From NCBI GenBank assembly GCA_902583715.1, contig CACHXC010000006.1, positions 1-64,000 of the forward strand: DNA of 64,000 bases, in the 5' to 3' direction. The DNA comes from an uncultured SAR116 cluster alpha proteobacterium (lineage in GTDB: Bacteria; Pseudomonadota; Alphaproteobacteria; Puniceispirillales; Puniceispirillaceae). Below are positions 38,527-48,424 of the stretch, one piece after another (the first letter of the stretch is position 1; every line of letters starts with the position of its first letter). The notes under the pieces were generated by a model. The model saw only the letters and a list, made by a program, of their open reading frames with translations, had not been told where the DNA came from and ran no database searches. A program made the translations under genes and the position numbers.

Positions 38527-39725
38527 CTGATGCAGTGAGAATAACCGGGTGTGAAGTGTGTGACAAAAACCAATTGAACCTCGCATTTTCATTGGGAGCG
38601 CAACCTCTTTGCGACGATTTGAAATTAATTGGTTCTGAGGCCCAGGGTGTTAGTTATCCAATCAACGTCCTGCTTTGTAGTAATTGCCTCACCGCGCATC
38701 AGGAATTCCAAGTCAAACCAGAACTCCTTTTTCATCCTGATTATCACTATCGAGCTAAACTCACGCAAGATGTGTTAAATGGCATGAGGGATTTAGTCCA
38801 AAATTTAAAGCAAGTCAGAGGTGATTTGAAAGCTGCATCTGTACTAGACATTGGGTGCAATGATGGAAGCTTGCTTGATTTCTTTCATGTTGAAGGTGCT
38901 CACACTTTTGGGATTGAGCCAACCCAAGCAATTCGGGATTGTTCCGATAAACACACGGTAATCAATTCATTTTTCAATGCTGAAACTGCAAAAACATTTA
39001 GGAACAATTTTGGCTGTCCAGATGTAATTTGCTTCACGAATGTATTCGCACACATATCTGATCTGAACAATCTAATCAAAAATTTGAAGATGTTGATTGG
39101 TGATCACACCTTGGTCGTAATTGAAAATCATTATTTGGGCTCTGTCGTGAACAATTTTCAATTCGATACTTTCTATCATGAGCACCCAAGAACCTACAGC
39201 CTCAGATCTTTCACTCATATTGCAAAAAAGCTAGATATGTCCATAATTGAGCACAGCTTCCCAGAGCGCTACGGTGGAAATATCAGAGTGATAATTGCAA
39301 ATAACGAAGACACCTCAGAGGCTTCGGAGCATGCATTAGGTGTTAATTTGTTGAAAGAACGAGCTACGATCGAACAGCTTTATATGTTTGGGCAGAGGCT
39401 TGAGTCTTGGAAAGAGGAATTCAGGGCGAAGCTAGAAAAATGGCGACGCTCCGGACGAAAAGTTGCTGGCAAAGCATTCCCAGGAAGAGCATCAATAATC
39501 ATCAATGCGTTAAGCTTGTCTGAAAACGATATTCCCATTATTTTTGAGCAAGTCAACTCCCCGAAAATCGGCCACTATGTGCCTGGTACCAATATTGAAA
39601 TTGTTCCAGAACAACATTTAAACGACTATGATATTTTGGTAAATTTTGCCTGGCATATAAACCCCGAAATCACTCAGCACTTGCTTAAGAAGGGTTTTAA
39701 GGGCGAGGTGGTTCCTGTCATTTAA
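38517..39725 (+). CDS. SAM-dependent C-methyltransferase, NDP-sugar type with N-terminal Zn-binding domain
   Basis: CEVCDKNQLNLAFSLGAQPLCDDL...LLCSNCLTAHQEF; SVLDIGCNDGSLLDFF; FYHEHPRTYSL; ERYGGNIRV. Confidence 0.88.
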   Translation: MEIADAVRITGCEVCDKNQLNLAFSLGAQPLCDDLKLIGSEAQGVSYPINVLLCSNCLTAHQEFQVKPELLFHPDYHYRAKLTQDVLNGMRDLVQNLKQVRGDLKAASVLDIGCNDGSLLDFFHVEGAHTFGIEPTQAIRDCSDKHTVINSFFNAETAKTFRNNFGCPDVICFTNVFAHISDLNNLIKNLKMLIGDHTLVVIENHYLGSVVNNFQFDTFYHEHPRTYSLRSFTHIAKKLDMSIIEHSFPERYGGNIRVIIANNEDTSEASEHALGVNLLKERATIEQLYMFGQRLESWKEEFRAKLEKWRRSGRKVAGKAFPGRASIIINALSLSENDIPIIFEQVNSPKIGHYVPGTNIEIVPEQHLNDYDILVNFAWHINPEITQHLLKKGFKGEVVPVI

Positions 39726-39737
39726 TTCTTTGAAATC

Positions 39738-40691
39738 TTGGGTGGCTTTGTTTTGCAAAAACAAAAAACGTGGGGCCTATTTGGTTCAGGATTCGGTGTG
39801 TACGGTTATTTGCCAGCTTTAGCAAAACTTGGTGATAGGATTTTAATGCCCAGCCGATACAAGCAAAAAATACTGAGAAGGTTAGATGTCGTGCACCTGT
39901 TACCGAGTATTGAATTTTATGAGAGGGATGAGGATATTCTCAATAGATGTACTCACCTCGTTTTTGCGAAACGCCCAATCGACCAGCAAAATTTTATAAC
40001 CAGTAATGTCGATTTATTGAAGTCAAAAATACTTTTTTTAGAAAAGCCCCTCGCTTCATCAAACAATTTCAGTACGCGGTGTCTTTCCATTCTAGTTCAA
40101 CACGACATTCAATTTAGACTTGGGTTTCTCTCTCGTTACACAGAATGGTTTGCAGATTTAATTCGGATTTTTCGGCAGCATGGTGGGGAGCAGCTGGAGC
40201 TCTCTTTTTCTTGGAACCTCTGCGCGAGCCATTTTTCCAATGATCAAATGCCTTGGAAGGGGCTAGGTGCAAGCGGTGGAGGAGCGTTCTATTTTTATTG
40301 TTCTCATTTAATTCATGCCCTTTCTATGATTGGGGCCTGGAGCCCAACAGTTTTTCTGAAAAAAAATTTAACGAGAAATGTAGAACGTAGTTTGTTTCTG
40401 CAAATGAAGCTAAAAAATAGTCTGGCAACGATAATATTGGACACGCTTAACACGGAAAGTACATCGTTTGAGGTTTGTTTGAAGACTTGTGGCAAGACGA
40501 TATACAGCTACAGTGCTTTAAGCATTTTTGAGATGCCACATAGTTACGATGTGATTGATCCACGGTCTGAATTAATTTTTCAACACGTTCAACAAGAGTA
40601 TGAACAAACGGACTTAAATGCAGAATATAAGAAATACTTAACCCTAGAAAAAAAATGCTTAAAATATCAGGTGGAAGAACTCGTCGAATGA
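39738..40691 (+). CDS. Gfo/Idh/MocA-like oxidoreductase
   Basis: TWGLFGSGFGVYGYLPALAKL; LFLEKPLA; TTG start, exact start uncertain. Confidence 0.65.
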   Translation: MGGFVLQKQKTWGLFGSGFGVYGYLPALAKLGDRILMPSRYKQKILRRLDVVHLLPSIEFYERDEDILNRCTHLVFAKRPIDQQNFITSNVDLLKSKILFLEKPLASSNNFSTRCLSILVQHDIQFRLGFLSRYTEWFADLIRIFRQHGGEQLELSFSWNLCASHFSNDQMPWKGLGASGGGAFYFYCSHLIHALSMIGAWSPTVFLKKNLTRNVERSLFLQMKLKNSLATIILDTLNTESTSFEVCLKTCGKTIYSYSALSIFEMPHSYDVIDPRSELIFQHVQQEYEQTDLNAEYKKYLTLEKKCLKYQVEELVE

Positions 40692-41800
40692 TCATGTTTT
40701 ACGATAATTATATCCAGAAAGATTTGTCTGATATAAGCAGAAAATTAGGCGATAAAAACAAACAGTTTGATGAAAAAACAGTACTCATCACCGGTGGTGC
40801 CGGTTTTTTGGGTTATTATTTAAGCTATTACTTCATGCACTTGAGAGCAGACAAGTCCGCGTCGGTGTCGGTTGTTCTGACTGATAATTTTATGCGTGGT
40901 AGGCCAAGCTGGATCAACGAATTGGAGTCGAATTTCGGGCAGGCTTTTCGGACGATAATGCATGACATCATTGAACCACTTCCACCTGAAATTATTGCTT
41001 GTCAACCAGATTACATAATACACGCGGCGTCCATCGCATCCCCCATTTTTTATCGTAAAAGTCCGATTGAAACTATGGACGCGAATATTTTGGGCTTGCG
41101 CTCTCTCTTAGATTACTCTGTTGCCCGACAAGTTTCTCCAAAACCCATAAAGGGTTTTCTATTTTTTTCATCGAGTGAAATATATGGGAGCCCTGATCCT
41201 CAGTTTATTCCAACTCCAGAGCATTATAACGGCAATGTGTCGTGTACTGGACCACGGGCTTGTTATGACGAATCTAAGCGTTTTGGGGAGACATTATGTG
41301 TAAATTTTGTGCGTCAACATCAGATTCCGATAACTATTGCGCGACCATTTAACAACTATGGCCCAGGTCTCAAATTAGCGGATGGGAGGGTAGTCTCGGA
41401 TTTTGCATCCAATATACTAAACGGCGAGGATATTGTTTTGTTGTCTGATGGAAGCGCCTCGAGAACCTTTTGTTATATAGCTGACGCTGTGCATGGTTAC
41501 CTTCTTGTTTTGTTAAGTGGGTTGCCAGGCGAATCTTATAATATTGGTATTGAAAAACCCGAAATTTCGATCAAAAAATTTGCTGAACTTTTTTCTTCAG
41601 TTGGCCAACAAGTCACAGGTCGTCGATCAATTATAGTTGCGGCGGAGAGTGATGATCCTGATTACACCGTAGATAATCCAGAGAGAAGATGTCCTGACAT
41701 TTCCAAGGCTCGTTCGATAGGGTATGATCCAGACGTCGCTTTGGAAGACGGCTTGCACCGTACTCTTCTTTGGTATCAAAAGTTTCAATTATTACGGTGA
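40688..41800 (+). CDS. NAD-dependent epimerase/dehydratase, UDP-glucuronate decarboxylase-like
   Basis: VLITGGAGFLGYYLSYYF; GPRACYDESKRFGETL; IARPFNNYGPG; start 40655 or 40694 also possible. Confidence 0.85.
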   Translation: MIMFYDNYIQKDLSDISRKLGDKNKQFDEKTVLITGGAGFLGYYLSYYFMHLRADKSASVSVVLTDNFMRGRPSWINELESNFGQAFRTIMHDIIEPLPPEIIACQPDYIIHAASIASPIFYRKSPIETMDANILGLRSLLDYSVARQVSPKPIKGFLFFSSSEIYGSPDPQFIPTPEHYNGNVSCTGPRACYDESKRFGETLCVNFVRQHQIPITIARPFNNYGPGLKLADGRVVSDFASNILNGEDIVLLSDGSASRTFCYIADAVHGYLLVLLSGLPGESYNIGIEKPEISIKKFAELFSSVGQQVTGRRSIIVAAESDDPDYTVDNPERRCPDISKARSIGYDPDVALEDGLHRTLLWYQKFQLLR

Positions 41801-41807
41801 ATTAAAA

Positions 41808-43154
41808 ATGATTTTATCTGTTGTTGGATTAGGATATGTCGGGTTGACTACAGCAGTATGTTTTGCGCAAAAAGGCATCAAGGTAATAGGCGTTGAGAAA
41901 GATTTGTCCAAGCTGGAAAAAATTCGTTCGGGAGAGCCATCATTTCATGAGGAAGGCTTGGCAAAACTCCTACAAGACAACCTTGATAAAAATTTTCATG
42001 TAAGTGACAGTGTTCGTGACGCCGTTAAAAATTCACAGATAACTCTCGTTTGCGTTGGCACGCCAACAGTTAAACATAAAATTGATTTATCAGGTGTGCT
42101 TGGGGCACTACAAGAGATAGTTTCCGAGGTTTGTGCCTCCAAAAAATTCCATGTGGTCGTAATCAAGAGCACTGTTGTCCCTGGCTCTACTGACTCAGTT
42201 TTCCGCGAGTTTATTGAGCAAGAGTTCAATATAACCGTTGGTAAGGACATTGGTTTGTGCGTAAACCCTGAATTCCTACGCGAGGGTAGTGCGGTTCAAG
42301 ATTTTTTGGAGCCCGACAGAATTATAATTGGGTCGAGCGACAAAAACAGTGAAAATGCATTAGTTAAGTTATATGAGGTATTTAAACCAGCCCCAATTTT
42401 GTTTGTTTCAAACACAACGGCAGAGCTAATCAAGTACACTTCGAATAGTTTTTTTGCCACGCTAATATCCTTCTCCAATGAGATATCAAATATTGCCGAG
42501 CATCTTCCTGGAGCCGAAATTAACACAGTTCTTGAAGGGCTTTTCATGGATCGAAGGATAACCCGATTACAAAAAAATGGAAATTTTGAACGTCCAGATC
42601 TCATATCCTATATTCGCCCGGGTATAGGGTTTGGTGGCAGCTGTTTTCCAAAAGATGTTCGTGCACTGGCATCCTGTGCAGAGGCAATTGGCGTGAATCC
42701 AAAGTTATTAAAGTCAGTGCTAGAGGTAAACGATTATCAGCCGCAAAACGTACTTTCAATTGGTGAGGGGGCGTTTGGGCAGTTTAGAGATAAGTCTGTT
42801 GGTGTTTTAGGACTGTCCTTTAAAAGTAATTCCGATGATATACGCGAGTCTAAATCTATTAATTTGGTTGAATTGTTGCTCGCGAAAGGCGCTAATGTTT
42901 ATGCGTATGATCCGATGGCGATACCTAACACGAAGGAGTTATTGCGAGATTACCATATTAAGTATTTCGAAAAGCTTGCTGACGTTATCAGCATGTGTGA
43001 AACCGTGTTTGTTTGCGTTGATTGGAAAGAATTCCATCAGCTTGATGAATTGGTCGCATCTATAAAGCCTGAGCTTAATATCGTAGATGCAAAATTATTT
43101 TTAAACAGGAACAAATTCCAGAATTATATCGCGGTGGGAGACAGCCATTTCTAG
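41808..43154 (+). CDS. UDP-glucose 6-dehydrogenase-type nucleotide-sugar dehydrogenase
   Basis: MILSVVGLGYVGLTTAVCFAQKGIKVIGVEKD; NPEFLREGSAVQDFLEPDRIIIG; GIGFGGSCFPKDVRAL; start 41808 preferred over 41724. Confidence 0.92.
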   Translation: MILSVVGLGYVGLTTAVCFAQKGIKVIGVEKDLSKLEKIRSGEPSFHEEGLAKLLQDNLDKNFHVSDSVRDAVKNSQITLVCVGTPTVKHKIDLSGVLGALQEIVSEVCASKKFHVVVIKSTVVPGSTDSVFREFIEQEFNITVGKDIGLCVNPEFLREGSAVQDFLEPDRIIIGSSDKNSENALVKLYEVFKPAPILFVSNTTAELIKYTSNSFFATLISFSNEISNIAEHLPGAEINTVLEGLFMDRRITRLQKNGNFERPDLISYIRPGIGFGGSCFPKDVRALASCAEAIGVNPKLLKSVLEVNDYQPQNVLSIGEGAFGQFRDKSVGVLGLSFKSNSDDIRESKSINLVELLLAKGANVYAYDPMAIPNTKELLRDYHIKYFEKLADVISMCETVFVCVDWKEFHQLDELVASIKPELNIVDAKLFLNRNKFQNYIAVGDSHF

Positions 43155-43173
43155 AAAGGGTGAATATTATCGT

Positions 43174-43899
43174 TTGGTCAGGAAAATTGCTGAGTCACAA
43201 GGACAAATAACCAATATTTATTATAGGTATTTCACGCGTTTTTTAAGTCGTTACATTACAGCTGGTTTATATTTACTGCAGGTGGCGCCGAACACTGTGA
43301 CTTGGTCAATGATGTTTTTTGGCATATTGGGAAGTTTTTTTTACAGTCTAGGTTCAAATGAAGGCTACTTGATTGGGTCCTGCAGTTTTATAATGTTGAA
43401 TTTGGCTGATACTTCGGACGGGGAGCTTGCAAGATTACAAAAACGGACATCAAGCTTTGGGGAGTATTTGGATAGGCTGTGCCATTATTTCACTAACTCC
43501 ATGATGTGTCTCGGCTTGGGCCTTGGCCTTTATACTGAAAGTTCGAACCTCGTTTACATATACATTTCGTGCATCGGTTGTTGTTGTTACGTTCTAGACG
43601 ATGTGAGTAAAGATCTTTTGCAAATATTTAGAGGAATTGGATCGCAGACGCGTTCAGAATTTTCTCAAACAGTTTCTTTGAGCAAGAATTCACCAGCATT
43701 GACCGCGGCAATGTACCTTTTTGCACATTCCTCTGTTTGGCACGTTTTGCCAATATTGGTATTGATTGACATTTTCTCCTCCAGTTTAAATTTTGGTGGA
43801 TACAGCGTCCCTTTCTTATATGTAGTTGCGTTCCTACTATGTCTTCCAGTCAAAGCTGTTTTACGCATGCGTACCGTCAGTAAAATTCATGGAGACTGA
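43174..43899 (+). CDS. CDP-alcohol phosphatidyltransferase family protein
   Basis: Multi-TM; DTSDGELARLQKRTSSFGEYLDRLCHY matches the CDP-AP signature except the last Asp. Confidence 0.82.
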   Translation: MVRKIAESQGQITNIYYRYFTRFLSRYITAGLYLLQVAPNTVTWSMMFFGILGSFFYSLGSNEGYLIGSCSFIMLNLADTSDGELARLQKRTSSFGEYLDRLCHYFTNSMMCLGLGLGLYTESSNLVYIYISCIGCCCYVLDDVSKDLLQIFRGIGSQTRSEFSQTVSLSKNSPALTAAMYLFAHSSVWHVLPILVLIDIFSSSLNFGGYSVPFLYVVAFLLCLPVKAVLRMRTVSKIHGD

Positions 43900-43900
43900 A

Positions 43901-45010
43901 ATGACGGTGTTACGTTTGTGCAGAACCTTCCCACGAAAAACAATGCCTGGCATCGGGCTCCAACCGTTTTATTGTTCAGAACTGTCAAAATTTGATTCTA
44001 TCGTTTTTACAAAATGGATAGATGACGAACCTATTAAATGGACAAAGTATGACTTAATTCAAGTCAGGTACTCAGATCAAAAATTTGAGTCGCTCAATAC
44101 TAGTTTTGTCGCGGCGTTAACTAAGGTTTGGGGTGAGGTTAGGATGCTTTTGGCTATTGGTTGGTTTATGTTAACGAACCAGCCAAAAGTGACGATCATT
44201 CATTGTCATTCAATTCACTATTCAATTTCAGCAGTTTTGCTTGGTAAGTGTTTGCGGGTGCCAGTCTTGTTAAGCATTGGTGGTACTGACATTCGACGAG
44301 CAGCTAACCTTCGTGTATACAAATTTATTTTGCGGCAATTTGCTTGTGTTGTTCACGTGGCCTCATCTCATAAAAAGCTTATAGACTTCATAATGCCGGA
44401 CATAAAAAGGCTCCATGTTGCAAATGGCTTAGATGAGAACATCTTCTTTAATGAGCGAAAAAAAAGGAAAAAACAGTTCTTATGCGTTGGTAATGTTCGA
44501 TGGCAAAAAGGTTATGAGGATTTGATGGAGGCTGCCAATTTAATCTTTTTAGATTGCCCAGATTATGAGCTACTTATTGTTGGGAAAGCCGACAGTGAGG
44601 TTTGTGATGAACTCAAGTCAAAGGTACACAGAAGATTACGTCACAAGATTCATTTTCTTGGTGTGCTAAACCAAAATAAAATAAACGCCATTATGAATGA
44701 ATCTATGGTTTTCTTGTTGCCCTCGGTTTCAGAGGGGCTGCCCAAAGTTCTTTTGGAGTGCCAAGCTGCTGGCCTTCCAATCGTTACTACTGATGTTGGC
44801 GATTGCGCTGAAATATCGAATGGAGCGGGGCTCACTGTTCCACCAGGCCAGCCTCAAGAATTTGCTAATGCTGTTGCGCGCCTCGTGCATGACAAAGAAC
44901 TCTACAAAAGTTGTAAAGAGGGATGTCATAAAAACAGCAAAAATTTTAGCTGGAACGATTTGGTTAAAAAGATTGATATAGCTTATTCAGAACTGCTAGC
45001 AAATGAATGA
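43901..45010 (+). CDS. Glycosyltransferase family 4
   Basis: FLCVGNVRWQKGYEDLMEAANLI; LPSVSEGLPKVLLECQAAGLPIVTTDVGD; start 43889 or 43901. Confidence 0.9.
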   Translation: MTVLRLCRTFPRKTMPGIGLQPFYCSELSKFDSIVFTKWIDDEPIKWTKYDLIQVRYSDQKFESLNTSFVAALTKVWGEVRMLLAIGWFMLTNQPKVTIIHCHSIHYSISAVLLGKCLRVPVLLSIGGTDIRRAANLRVYKFILRQFACVVHVASSHKKLIDFIMPDIKRLHVANGLDENIFFNERKKRKKQFLCVGNVRWQKGYEDLMEAANLIFLDCPDYELLIVGKADSEVCDELKSKVHRRLRHKIHFLGVLNQNKINAIMNESMVFLLPSVSEGLPKVLLECQAAGLPIVTTDVGDCAEISNGAGLTVPPGQPQEFANAVARLVHDKELYKSCKEGCHKNSKNFSWNDLVKKIDIAYSELLANE

Positions 45011-46334
45011 ACGTCGATCTTCCACTTCCAAGAACGTGGTAGATGGTTTCGCCACTAAGGTTGTGTTAGTTGCTTTTAAATTAGCTGTCTTAGTGTTGAG
45101 CGCGAAACTGTATGGTGCAGATGGACGAGGTGCATTTATAACCACGCTAACTTTAGTTGGATTATGCGTAAACTTATCAAATTTTGGGTTTGGCGATGCT
45201 TTGCTACAGCGTTTTGCTAAGCGAGGTGATAGCAGACAGGATTATTCAGTTTTTCTGATCGGATCAATTTTTACATCTTCTGTGATTGGAGTTCTGATAC
45301 TTCAACTTTCGATTTACTTTCAAAATCAAGAACAGCTTGACCCAGTGAGCGTATTGATAATGCACTTGCTCATTCCAGCTGCAGCTACAGAGCTTTTGGT
45401 ATCACTTGGCTTACGGGGGTTGGGTTTTCATCGTTATGTCAACTGGTTATCTTTATTGAGCAGAGGGCTTCTTGTTGTATTTTTGATACTGTCTCTGTTC
45501 ACAGAGACAGCTAGCGTGAATCATTTCTTATTTTGGTATTTGGCTGTTTCTATTTTATCTGCTCTCCTAACCACATATCTATTTTGCAAAGTTTATCGTG
45601 CACGTCCAAGTCTCTATGGTTTCATTAAAAAATGTAAGATATTGGTTTCGCGTGGGTTACGTATATATCCAATCAATTTATTAATGGAGTTTGAAAATAG
45701 ATTTGACGTACTGTTACTGATATATTTGTCAGACCCCGTTAGTCTCGGCGCTTACGTAACTGGAGTATCGTTCGCGCAATCAGGCTTTTATGCCTCAAAT
45801 GCGCTCAACGCCATACTCACCACAAATTTTGGTGGAAATACTCATTTAGATGCTGCCGAATTGGCGATTAAGGGGCAGCGGTATGCAATTGCAAGTGTTC
45901 TGATGATAAGCGTTTTTGCTGCGCTTTTTGCGTTTGTTATAGTTTTCACCATCCTTGGGCATGAGTTTTATTCGAGTGTTCCAATTATGCTAATTTTATG
46001 TGTGGGAGTTGTTGCCGATGCGTCCACGAGGGTGATAGCGGCATGGAGCAAGGGACAACTCGTAAGTCATAAATTTATAAAGCCCTCCGTTTTAACTCTA
46101 GCTTTGAACTTTATAATTTGTTTAGTGCTGCTTAAAGCATACGGAATATATGGTTTGGCGCTCGGCTCAAGTTTGGGTTATGTATTGCGATCAATTATCT
46201 ACTTGCGAGTTTTCAGATCACATACCAAGGTTCACGACAGTATCTTACCGTCGGCGATGATTTTCCGTGACATAGTGTTAAAAGTCATACGAATTACCTT
46301 AAATTTTTTTAAATCAACGCGTAACTCCGCATAA
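45003..46334 (+). CDS. Wzx-like polysaccharide flippase (MATE/MOP superfamily)
   Basis: 12-14 TM pattern; AKLYGADGRGAFITTLTLVGLCVNLSNFGFGDAL. Confidence 0.82.
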   Translation: MNERRSSTSKNVVDGFATKVVLVAFKLAVLVLSAKLYGADGRGAFITTLTLVGLCVNLSNFGFGDALLQRFAKRGDSRQDYSVFLIGSIFTSSVIGVLILQLSIYFQNQEQLDPVSVLIMHLLIPAAATELLVSLGLRGLGFHRYVNWLSLLSRGLLVVFLILSLFTETASVNHFLFWYLAVSILSALLTTYLFCKVYRARPSLYGFIKKCKILVSRGLRIYPINLLMEFENRFDVLLLIYLSDPVSLGAYVTGVSFAQSGFYASNALNAILTTNFGGNTHLDAAELAIKGQRYAIASVLMISVFAALFAFVIVFTILGHEFYSSVPIMLILCVGVVADASTRVIAAWSKGQLVSHKFIKPSVLTLALNFIICLVLLKAYGIYGLALGSSLGYVLRSIIYLRVFRSHTKVHDSILPSAMIFRDIVLKVIRITLNFFKSTRNSA

Positions 46335-46401
46335 TTTTTCAAAAAGTAATGACGAGAAGTATCTGCGTTCATTCATTTGGTTGCTTTGGACGTGTATCGA
46401 A

Positions 46402-47367
46402 TTACCCAATGAGATCTTCAGTTGTACTTGAGCATTGACAGCTCGAGCTCTTCTTTTTTCCTACCATTATAAACAAGCCGCCCTCTGCACCCAAATTTGA
46501 AAAAAGCATTTTGATCTGGATAAAGATTCTTCTGAGAATAGACCCTTTGTAACCGTTCATCGTTTGAATACTAGACCTTTGAGTGGCTAAGCTTGGGGCA
46601 GAGCCGAGAAACATAATGTCATTCTTTTCAAACCACCTGATGACCTCATCCATGGAGTGCTTTCGCTCGATTGGGTGTTCATATTGGTCGCGGAACCAGG
46701 CTATTTTTTTTTCTTCACTTAAATTTTTCCGAAGATAAGGGTCAAGTATTTCGATGAGCCGTTTTGCAAAATTTGACCTACCAAAGAGCCGATACAGTAG
46801 TTGCCTAAAATTGGTACGAAGCCTACCAATTGAGTTGTACAGCCCGACAAATATATAGCCATTCGGTTTTGCCCATCTTGATATTGTCTCAAAACCTTTT
46901 TCAGAATTTTGGGTGTGATGTAGAACTCCGCTACACCACACAAAATCAAATGAATTTTCTTCAATAGGATCTTGAAACAAGTCTGCATTAAAAAATACGA
47001 TGTTATTTATCCCGTTATCTTTAGCGAATTTTCTCCCCAGTGCCAGAGATTCAAATGTCGGATCAAGAGCCACCACTAAGTTGTTCGAACCGTGGGCTAA
47101 TGCGAGAGATAATTGACAAGTGCCACTGCCGACCTCAATGATGGATTTGTCAAAACCAATGAACTTTTTTAAATCATGAAGAAAAACATTTTTTTTTGTA
47201 ATTTCGTCCAAATCATCGGCTGTTTCAAAGCCTTGATAGTTTGGAAATGGCGCTTGACTGTAAAATTCAACAACTGAGGCACAAGTGTGAAGATCCGGTT
47301 TGAGCTTGAAAATACCATCAGCCTCTTCGATACTTTCATGTAAAGATTTTTTGAAGCACCGGAACAA
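46402..47367 (-). CDS. Class I SAM-dependent methyltransferase
   Basis: SIIEVGSGTCQLSLALAHGSNNLVVALDPT; FDFVWCSGVLHHT. Confidence 0.88.
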   Translation of the reverse strand: MFRCFKKSLHESIEEADGIFKLKPDLHTCASVVEFYSQAPFPNYQGFETADDLDEITKKNVFLHDLKKFIGFDKSIIEVGSGTCQLSLALAHGSNNLVVALDPTFESLALGRKFAKDNGINNIVFFNADLFQDPIEENSFDFVWCSGVLHHTQNSEKGFETISRWAKPNGYIFVGLYNSIGRLRTNFRQLLYRLFGRSNFAKRLIEILDPYLRKNLSEEKKIAWFRDQYEHPIERKHSMDEVIRWFEKNDIMFLGSAPSLATQRSSIQTMNGYKGSILRRIFIQIKMLFSNLGAEGGLFIMVGKKKSSSCQCSSTTEDLIG

Positions 47368-47617
47368 ATTGTAATTCCCCTTTAAATCAGGATTTTATGA
47401 CGAGATTTACTCTCAATAGTGCGAAAAAGAACTCGATGGACAGTTAGCAACATTTGATACAGCCTCTCGTTGTATTTTGGTTGTTGGGCCGTCAGTCGTT
47501 CATACTAGTTTCAGCCAAATTGTCAATATCGCGAGTCACTACAATGAAGCTGAGGGATGTGTCTCTAGATAGGTTGTGTTGGGGCACGATTAGTGGTTTT
47601 TTAGGAGGGACAAAGCG

Positions 47618-48421
47618 GTGGTAAATTCAATGGATTTTTTGAAGTGTGAAATTGTAGCTGGAGGAGTGCTCCTCGTAACGTTAAATAACCCTGAACGCTA
47701 CAACGTTCTTGATGAGGCCATGTTGTCGAGTTTGTTGAAAACATTTGAACAAGCTGAGAGCGACACAGACATACGCGTAATCATTCTCGCCGCGGTTGGG
47801 CCGGTATTTTGTGCGGGGCATGACTTAAAAGAAATGACCGCTGGCCGCCAAAATGCGGATCGGGGACGTGCCTATTTCACCAAAATTTTATATCATTGCT
47901 CATCGGTAATGCAGAAAATTGTCACCTGTCCGAAACCAGTGATTGCTGAAATTGACGGGTTGGCAACCGCCGCCGGGTGCCAGCTGGTAGCAAGCTGTGA
48001 TCTAGCGGTGGCGTCTCAAACTGCGCTATTTTGCACGCCTGGTGTGCATATTGGCTTGTTTTGTTCGACCCCAATGGTTGCATTGTCGCGCAATTTGGCA
48101 AATAAACATGCTATGGAAATGCTGCTGACTGGCGATATGGTACCGGCATCGCGCGCCGCGGAAATGGGGCTTGTCAACAAAGTTGTGCCATCCGCTGAAT
48201 TACGCGCCGCTAGTATGGCGTTGGCAAGTAAAATTGCGGCAAAATCCAGCCTGACAGTCGCCACGGGTAAGCGTGCCTTTTACCAGCAAAAAGAAATGGA
48301 TTTGGCGGTGGCCTACAATTATGCTTCTGAAATTATGGTCGAAAATATGTTGGCACGTGATGCTGAAGAAGGCATCGCGGCCTTTATTGAAAAACGAGAG
48401 CCCGGTTGGCGTGATGAGTAA
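47618..48421 (+). CDS. Enoyl-CoA hydratase/isomerase family protein (ECHDC3-like)
   Basis: FCAGHDLKEMT; DGLATAAGCQLVASCDLAVAS; TPGVHIGLFCSTPMVAL. Confidence 0.9.
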   Translation: MVNSMDFLKCEIVAGGVLLVTLNNPERYNVLDEAMLSSLLKTFEQAESDTDIRVIILAAVGPVFCAGHDLKEMTAGRQNADRGRAYFTKILYHCSSVMQKIVTCPKPVIAEIDGLATAAGCQLVASCDLAVASQTALFCTPGVHIGLFCSTPMVALSRNLANKHAMEMLLTGDMVPASRAAEMGLVNKVVPSAELRAASMALASKIAAKSSLTVATGKRAFYQQKEMDLAVAYNYASEIMVENMLARDAEEGIAAFIEKREPGWRDE

Positions 48422-48424
48422 TTG

